This document shows positions 59,120 through 64,000 of a DNA stretch of 64,000 bases, piece by piece. The stretch lies in the NCBI GenBank assembly GCA_026014685.1, contig JAOZHW010000005.1, forward strand, positions 186,001 to 250,000, read 5' to 3'. The DNA comes from Candidatus Bathyarchaeota archaeon. Lineage in GTDB: Archaea > Thermoproteota > Bathyarchaeia > Bathyarchaeales > Bathycorpusculaceae. The stretch's first letter is position 1. Each line of letters starts with the position of its first letter. The notes beneath the pieces are model-generated. The model ran no database searches. It was not told where the DNA came from and saw nothing but the letters and a program-made list of their open reading frames with translations. A program made the translations under genes and the position numbers.

Positions 59120-60111
59120 CTACATTTCTCCCGTACTTGCTCTAAAAGATAATCGACTTTTAGGGCACTGCAGAAATCTGAAACGGCATGTTGACCCGAA
59201 GTCACCGCGTTAAAGAAGTGCAGGGTTTCACGGTAGTATTCTGGTCCGCCCAAGAGGAAGTCAACGTTGTCGTCCATGTCGTGACGATACCACTTTGCTG
59301 GCGGTGACTGGTTCAGTTCTAATCGCAGTTCATCGTCGTTTACATGCAAAGTACCCATCGTTCCATGTATGGTTAAGCCGAATTCGGGCATGCGATACCC
59401 ACGTTTACGCCAAGACACCTCAAACTTGCCCTGCAACCCGCCAAAACCGTTCACATAAAAAGTTACGTCATCTTCCGAGAGGGGTGTGCATCGGTAATTG
59501 ACGGTGGCAGACTCAACAGTTAAGTCTCCGAAAAGCCAAACTGCCATATCCACAACATGCGACCCCAAATCCTCAATTACGCCGCCTCGCAACATCGAAA
59601 TTTTTGAGCCCTCAGGGATTTCAGCGAAATCAGAAGAGAACGCGTATGCCTCAAAAGAAACCAAATCGCCCAAAACGCATCTGTTTAGGAGTTCTTTGGC
59701 TTTGTTGAAGGTAACTGCGAAGCGTTTCATGTAGCCGACCATGTTAACGCCAAAATTATCTGCTGTTGCACAAAGCTCCTGAGATTGCTGAAAACTTGAG
59801 GAGAGGGTTTTTTCTGTGAATACGTTTGGCGCAATTTTTTGGTCGTATACTTCTTTGATTATTTGGTAGTGCACTGGTATGGGTGTGGCCACGTAAACCG
59901 CGTTAAGACTCAAATCGGCGAATCTGCCGAGGTCATCGGTGATTGTTGCGTTGGGGAAGGCTTTTTTTGCGATTTTCCGCATCAGGACGCTTTTGTCGCA
60001 TAAAGCGGCAACTGTGATGTGCGGGAAGGTGTTTAGGATACAGGCATGCATAACACCCATTTTTCCTAACCCAATGACTCCGACCCTCAGTTTAGAACCA
60101 TCAGTTGACAT
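59116..60111 (-). CDS. Gfo/Idh/MocA family oxidoreductase
   Basis: The Rossmann start is VGVIGLGKMGVMHACILNTF. The usual EKP motif appears as EKTLSSSF, with the catalytic Lys kept but Pro replaced by Thr. Next come MVGYMKRFAVTFNKAKELL and GGVIEDLGSHVVDMAVWLFGD. It would act on a nucleotide sugar. It starts a three-gene overlapping set with the unknown protein and the membrane GT. Confidence 0.9.
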   Translation of the reverse strand: MSTDGSKLRVGVIGLGKMGVMHACILNTFPHITVAALCDKSVLMRKIAKKAFPNATITDDLGRFADLSLNAVYVATPIPVHYQIIKEVYDQKIAPNVFTEKTLSSSFQQSQELCATADNFGVNMVGYMKRFAVTFNKAKELLNRCVLGDLVSFEAYAFSSDFAEIPEGSKISMLRGGVIEDLGSHVVDMAVWLFGDLTVESATVNYRCTPLSEDDVTFYVNGFGGLQGKFEVSWRKRGYRMPEFGLTIHGTMGTLHVNDDELRLELNQSPPAKWYRHDMDDNVDFLLGGPEYYRETLHFFNAVTSGQHAVSDFCSALKVDYLLEQVREKCR

Positions 60112-60165
60112 AACCTCCCTCCAAAAACATAGCTAGTTCCATTCCAGAAAATACGCATCCCATGA

Positions 60166-60867
60166 CTATGTGTAGTTTAAAGTGAAACTCTCAGCCAGTA
60201 TACGCTTCATTATCCCCAAACCATGCCGCAACTTGAGTTTTTTCTTCCCTAAACGATCACGATAATCAATCGGCACCTCAACGATTTGGTACCCTCTGCG
60301 CTCCACGATGGCGTTCATCTCCACTTCGACATCAAAACCTTTGCTCTTCGGCATCCAACCACGCAAAACCTCGCTGCGCACTACCCTCAAACCCGACAGT
60401 GGATCCTCAAGCTTAACCCCGTTCATTACTAACTGTGCGAACGCCAAAAGTTTGTTGCCTAAGTAGAAGGGGTTGGTGAGGGATTTTGAGTCGTTGTATT
60501 GACCTTTGAACCTGTTGCCGATTACCATGCCAACGTGGGGGTTTTGTTCCAGAACTTCAACCATGTGGGGAATGTATCCAGCTGGGTACGTGTAGTCAGC
60601 GTCAGTGAAAACCACGTACGGCGTCTGCAAATTAAGCATCCGTAACCCTTGGAACAACGCGTCACCTTTGCCTTTGCCTTCTTGGAACAAAACGTCTGCA
60701 CCCCTGTTTTTGGCGATTTCAATGGTTCGGTCAACGCTGTTGCCGTCAACCACAACCATGTAGGGGTTGTTTAGGACGTGCTGCATCTCGTCGATTGTAG
60801 GTCCAATTCCTTGCTCTTCGTTAAGAGCCGCAATAACCACTGAAACATTAGAACGAAGATCAATCAT
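60166..60867 (-). CDS. Polyprenol-phosphate glycosyltransferase (GT2, DPM1-like)
   Basis: The 233-residue protein has VSVVIAALNEEQGIGPTIDEM, MVVVDGNSVDRTIEIA, YVVFTDADYTYPAGYIP and DPLSGLRVVRSEVLRG, the DPM1-type pattern of enzymes that move a sugar onto dolichyl phosphate. It has no C-terminal membrane helices, like archaeal soluble DPM synthases. It would supply lipid-linked sugar for the glycan pathway. The gap to the next gene (60868-61029) is AT-rich with no ORF. Confidence 0.92.
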   Translation of the reverse strand: MIDLRSNVSVVIAALNEEQGIGPTIDEMQHVLNNPYMVVVDGNSVDRTIEIAKNRGADVLFQEGKGKGDALFQGLRMLNLQTPYVVFTDADYTYPAGYIPHMVEVLEQNPHVGMVIGNRFKGQYNDSKSLTNPFYLGNKLLAFAQLVMNGVKLEDPLSGLRVVRSEVLRGWMPKSKGFDVEVEMNAIVERRGYQIVEVPIDYRDRLGKKKLKLRHGLGIMKRILAESFTLNYT

Positions 60868-61029
60868 CCCTAAAAACCGCCTAAAAACAAAGCAAGATTC
60901 TAGCGGTTCAAGCGTCTTTTAAAGCCCTAAGGAAGTTACATCTGGAAAACTTGGGCAGTAATATAGAACCTTGTTTTGTTTTTCTATAACTTTTGCCCCA
61001 CAAAAACAAAGCGAAAGCAAACAATTAAC

Positions 61030-62163
61030 TTAGTTTGCTACAGCAAAATAAGCCCTCAACAACTGCACAGTTTTTTCAACCACAAACAATGCGTCTTCAT
61101 CGCACAGCGCAGCATGCATCGGTAACGTGATGGTTCTCGATAAAACGTCCTCAGCCACGGATAAGCTGCCAGCACCCAGTTTTTTGTAAACGTCCTGAAG
61201 ATGGCAGGGCGGATAGAAAACCGTGCCTGTTTCTATGCCGAAATCCTCAAAAAGTGCTTGAGTAACTTCTTTTTTGTTTACTTTTTTGTCAAGAATCAAG
61301 GGATACTTGTAATAGCTACACCTGTTCTCTGTTGGGCAAGTTACCGTTTGGATGCCCTGAGTATCTCTGAACGCTTCATTGTAAATTTCAGCGATCTCGT
61401 TACGTCGTTTAATGAACTCTTCAAGTCGCCTCAACTGATAGATGCCCAAAACAGCCGAAACCTCAGGCAGCATCATATGTCTACCTAAATCTGCAAACTC
61501 CGTTTTTCCAAACCCTGAACCATAATATCGGTAGCGTTTAGCGAACGAGCACAGTTCACTGTTGTTTGTAACCAGCATACCGCCCTCGCCAGTCGTCAAA
61601 ACCTTGGTTGGAGTGAAAGCAAAAACCGCCGCGTCACCGAAGCTGCCTACTTTCTGGTTGTTTACCTCTGCGCCGATGGCGTGGGTTGCATCCTCAATCA
61701 AGAACAGTTTGTGGTCTAGACAAATTTTTAGGATGGTTTTTAGGTCTGGGTTTGGAAAGCCTGCGATGTGCGTTACGATGACGCCACGCGTGTTGGGCGT
61801 TAGTTTTTGCAGGAGGCTCTCTGCAGTCATAGAGAGGGTGTCTGCTTTGATGTCTGCAAAGGCAACTTTACCGCCTGAATTGACTACACTGTTGGGCACG
61901 GAAATGAAGCTGTTGGTGCATACGACAACTTCCCCGCCAGATGGGTTGAAGAAGCGCAATGCGGTTTCGTATGCGCTGGAATCTGAATCAAAAGCCACTG
62001 CGCCGCCAACCCCGATGTAGTTAGCCACCTGCTCCTCGAAGGTTTTCACGTTTTCGCCGTTTCTAAACTGCCCTTCTTCGAGAATCCTGCGGATGTCTGC
62101 CAGTAATGGTTCTATGTCTTCTTGTGGGAAAAATGGTTTAGAGGAGCGGATAAGTTTGGGCAT
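61030..62163 (-). CDS. DegT/DnrJ/EryC1/StrS sugar aminotransferase
   Basis: The 377-residue PLP enzyme has FLIEDATHAIGA (Asp that contacts PLP), SFGDAAVFAFTPTKVLTTGEGGMLV with the PLP-binding Lys in PTK, and RYYGSGFG. It transfers an amino group from Glu to a keto-sugar nucleotide. Paralogue of the enzyme at 62807. Confidence 0.93.
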   Translation of the reverse strand: MPKLIRSSKPFFPQEDIEPLLADIRRILEEGQFRNGENVKTFEEQVANYIGVGGAVAFDSDSSAYETALRFFNPSGGEVVVCTNSFISVPNSVVNSGGKVAFADIKADTLSMTAESLLQKLTPNTRGVIVTHIAGFPNPDLKTILKICLDHKLFLIEDATHAIGAEVNNQKVGSFGDAAVFAFTPTKVLTTGEGGMLVTNNSELCSFAKRYRYYGSGFGKTEFADLGRHMMLPEVSAVLGIYQLRRLEEFIKRRNEIAEIYNEAFRDTQGIQTVTCPTENRCSYYKYPLILDKKVNKKEVTQALFEDFGIETGTVFYPPCHLQDVYKKLGAGSLSVAEDVLSRTITLPMHAALCDEDALFVVEKTVQLLRAYFAVAN

Positions 62164-62174
62164 GATGGGTTCCT

Positions 62175-62807
62175 TTAGAAGTCATATCTCACAGTGAATA
62201 GGTGGAGTTTCTCGTCTAAAATTGCGTGTATGACTTGCCATGTCGGGTGGCGGTAGAGCTTGTGGAAAATGAAGCCCAACCGCAAAGAGGCTGAAGCACC
62301 TTTTAGGGGTTTTAGCAGCAGCTGATTTCTTTTTTTGAAAACAATCCAGCTGTGAACTGATTCACCATAAAAGAGTTCGTTGAGCCACGAGGGGCTTTGT
62401 ATGTAGCCGTGCCGCGACACCCTCTTCATTTCATTAAACATAGTTCGTGGATACGCTAAATGTTCAATCAGGTAATAGCTGGTTACAAATTCAAACGCAC
62501 AGTCCTTAAAAGGCAATGCGTAACAACTGCATAGAACAAACGGTTTGCCTGCAGTTTCAAGTTTTTTCATGCTTCTGTCTGGAACAGGCTCAACATAGAG
62601 GTCACATAGGACGTCGGCTTTGGGGAAAGGTTTTGCGCCGCAAGCAACATCCAAACAGAGACCAGCACCTTCTGCGCTCAAACCCACAACGCGATTGTAT
62701 GCCTGTTTTCCGAATTTGAAACGGTCTAGTTCTGATTTTCGGATTGGACAACGCCTAAGCGGCAGGTTTTGCCCCTGAGCGGCAGTTCTGTTTTGGTTTT
62801 GCTGCAT
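62175..62807 (-). CDS. SAM-dependent methyltransferase, class I
   Basis: The 210-residue protein has motif I GLCLDVACGAKPFPKADVLCD, then SCYALPFKDCAFEFVTSYYLIEHL and EMKRVSRHGYIQSP, of the Methyltransf_11 type. It overlaps the DegT stop by one base and precedes another DegT gene by 11 bases. It is likely to methylate a sugar intermediate in this pathway. Confidence 0.88.
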   Translation of the reverse strand: MQQNQNRTAAQGQNLPLRRCPIRKSELDRFKFGKQAYNRVVGLSAEGAGLCLDVACGAKPFPKADVLCDLYVEPVPDRSMKKLETAGKPFVLCSCYALPFKDCAFEFVTSYYLIEHLAYPRTMFNEMKRVSRHGYIQSPSWLNELFYGESVHSWIVFKKRNQLLLKPLKGASASLRLGFIFHKLYRHPTWQVIHAILDEKLHLFTVRYDF

Positions 62808-63958
62808 TAAACAGCACTACTTACCGAGATGGCTTCAAGAGGTAACTTGCTAAGTTTCGCTAAGAGCGCGTTTTTGATGTATTCAACGTTTTCTTTTGTT
62901 ACGCCGCAGTGCATCGGCAAGCACATCACCTGCGGGAGCACCCGTTCCGCGGTCTGCAAATCCCCTGCTTTTTTACCGTAAGTTTCTTTGTAGTATGGGT
63001 GGAGATGGCAGGGAGGGTAGTAAACATGCCCTGTTTCTATACCGTACTGCTCCTTTAGGGTGCCTGCAAGTTTTATACGGTCGATTGTGTCTGCGAGTTT
63101 TATGGGGTACTTGTAGTAGCTATGCCTAAAGTTAGGTGGAGTATAAAACACCTCGATACCTTCCACGTCTGAGAGAGCTTCTTGGTACCAGCCTGCAACC
63201 TGATTACGCTTCGCAAGGAACTCGTCAAGGTGCGCCAGCTGATTTTTTCCCACAATCGCGGAGAGTTCACTCATGCGCCAATTGTGCCCAAGCATAACCA
63301 TCTGCCGATCAGAGTTTTGGCCATTAGTACGGGTTATTCGTATTTCACTTGCGAGTTCGTCGTCGTCAGTTATGATCATGCCTCCTTCGCACGCGGTCAT
63401 AACTTTAGTTGGGTAGAAAGAGAAGCAGCCTGCGTCGCCGAAGGTTCCAGCCTTCTTCCCGTCCAGCATTGCGCCATGGGCGTGTGCGCAGTCCTCGATT
63501 AGAAAGAGCCCTTTCTGCTGACAGAATTCTTTGAGTTCATGGATTTGGGGGCACACTAACCCTGCAATGTGAACTACAATGACGCCCGCCGTGTTGCTGT
63601 TAACTTTTCGTTTCACGTCTTCGACGTCTATTCCTAAAGTCTGGGCGTTCATATCAGCGAAAACTGGTTTTCCACCCGCAAAAATCACACCGTTGGGGGT
63701 GGCTATGAATGTGTTAGTTGGAACAATAACTTCTCGGCCATTAAGCTTAAAGTGCCGCAATGTTACATCAAGCGATGCTGAACCTGAACTTACCGCGATG
63801 GCATGTTTAGCGTTGTTGTATTGAGCAAATTTTTCTTCGAACTCTGCACCGTATGGGCCATCGGTTAATTTTCCGCTTTTTAACATCGCTTTGATTTCAC
63901 GGGCGATTTCTTCTATGCTTTCTTCTGAAAAGTAGGGACAAGCCCCAGAGATGTTCAT
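62807..63958 (-). CDS. DegT/DnrJ/EryC1/StrS sugar aminotransferase
   Basis: The 383-residue protein has FLIEDCAHAHGAMLDGKKAGTFGD and CFSFYPTKVMTACEGGMII with the PLP Lys, and the C-terminal YYPPCHLHPYYKETYG. It shares the phrase YPPCHL with the copy at 61030, so the two are paralogues that may act on two different keto sugars. ATG 63958 is preceded by AGGAGC-like bases in the last 42 bases of the window. Confidence 0.93.
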   Translation of the reverse strand: MNISGACPYFSEESIEEIAREIKAMLKSGKLTDGPYGAEFEEKFAQYNNAKHAIAVSSGSASLDVTLRHFKLNGREVIVPTNTFIATPNGVIFAGGKPVFADMNAQTLGIDVEDVKRKVNSNTAGVIVVHIAGLVCPQIHELKEFCQQKGLFLIEDCAHAHGAMLDGKKAGTFGDAGCFSFYPTKVMTACEGGMIITDDDELASEIRITRTNGQNSDRQMVMLGHNWRMSELSAIVGKNQLAHLDEFLAKRNQVAGWYQEALSDVEGIEVFYTPPNFRHSYYKYPIKLADTIDRIKLAGTLKEQYGIETGHVYYPPCHLHPYYKETYGKKAGDLQTAERVLPQVMCLPMHCGVTKENVEYIKNALLAKLSKLPLEAISVSSAV

Positions 63959-64000
63959 TTTTTACGCTCCTTTATGATTTTTTATTTCGTTACCGGTACA

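Noticed and set aside
1-64000. CRISPR array
   Set aside because: No regularly spaced repeats of 24-40 bases were seen on either strand, and no cas genes.

Overview
The window looks like chromosomal DNA of an uncultured archaeon, most likely a Bathyarchaeia-type lineage. This placement is inference. What the sequence shows: archaeal-type PheS/PheT, an archaeal methenyl-H4MPT cyclohydrolase, an HdrA-MvhD fusion, a type II methionine aminopeptidase, an unlinked 5S rRNA gene with its own TATA box, tRNA-Trp with introns, TATA-driven leaderless genes mixed with Shine-Dalgarno genes, frequent TTG/GTG starts, and several DUF1512/DUF362/DUF2206-type proteins. No bacterial sigma-factor promoter architecture was seen.

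Layout. 1-5.5 kb: small zinc-ribbon proteins, a DUF429 protein, a nitroreductase, then a GC-rich structured stretch, a tyrosine integrase abutting tRNA-Phe (probably a solo integrase or element remnant), and tRNA-Val. 5.2-13 kb: exported and membrane proteins, a UspA protein, a six-cluster polyferredoxin overlapping HdrA-MvhD (electron transfer or bifurcation), and an ABC-2 exporter. 13.0-13.2 kb: tRNA-Trp interrupted by two predicted introns, the first with box C/D guide features. 13.2-16.7 kb: three exported-protein genes that share a 14-bp palindrome at a fixed distance from their TATA boxes, surrounding a membrane-anchored winged-helix protein that is a plausible regulator. 16.8-26.6 kb: DedA, a DUF362 ferredoxin, a kelch surface protein, a second UspA, malate dehydrogenase, small Cys-rich proteins and two tandem 7TM-PAS histidine kinases, one of them frameshifted. 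26.8-39.7 kb: pheST, a VapBC pair, a second ABC-2 exporter, a RibD-C-like reductase, an ECF transporter S component, mch, an unassigned structured intergenic region, map and DUF1512. 39.8 kb: 5S rRNA.

From 40 kb to the right edge, nearly everything is on the minus strand and builds a surface glycan. It holds a Wzx/MOP flippase, two Gfo/Idh/MocA oxidoreductases, two DegT sugar aminotransferases, a SAM methyltransferase, six GT2 and two GT4 glycosyltransferases, a DUF2206 multispanning protein, a DUF1919 protein, a second DUF362 protein and several membrane proteins of unknown function. The only plus-strand gene is a secreted GH5 glycoside hydrolase with a Pro/Thr-rich linker and an aromatic tail, transcribed divergently from the main operon. 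The exported proteins at 13-17 kb are rich in N-x-S/T sequons, so the glycan genes may decorate such surface proteins (inference).

Most interesting signals: the three-promoter palindrome regulon with its membrane-bound winged-helix neighbour, the doubly interrupted tRNA-Trp, and the structured stretch at 36.6-36.8 kb beside mch. No CRISPR array, insertion sequence with inverted ends or prophage block was seen.
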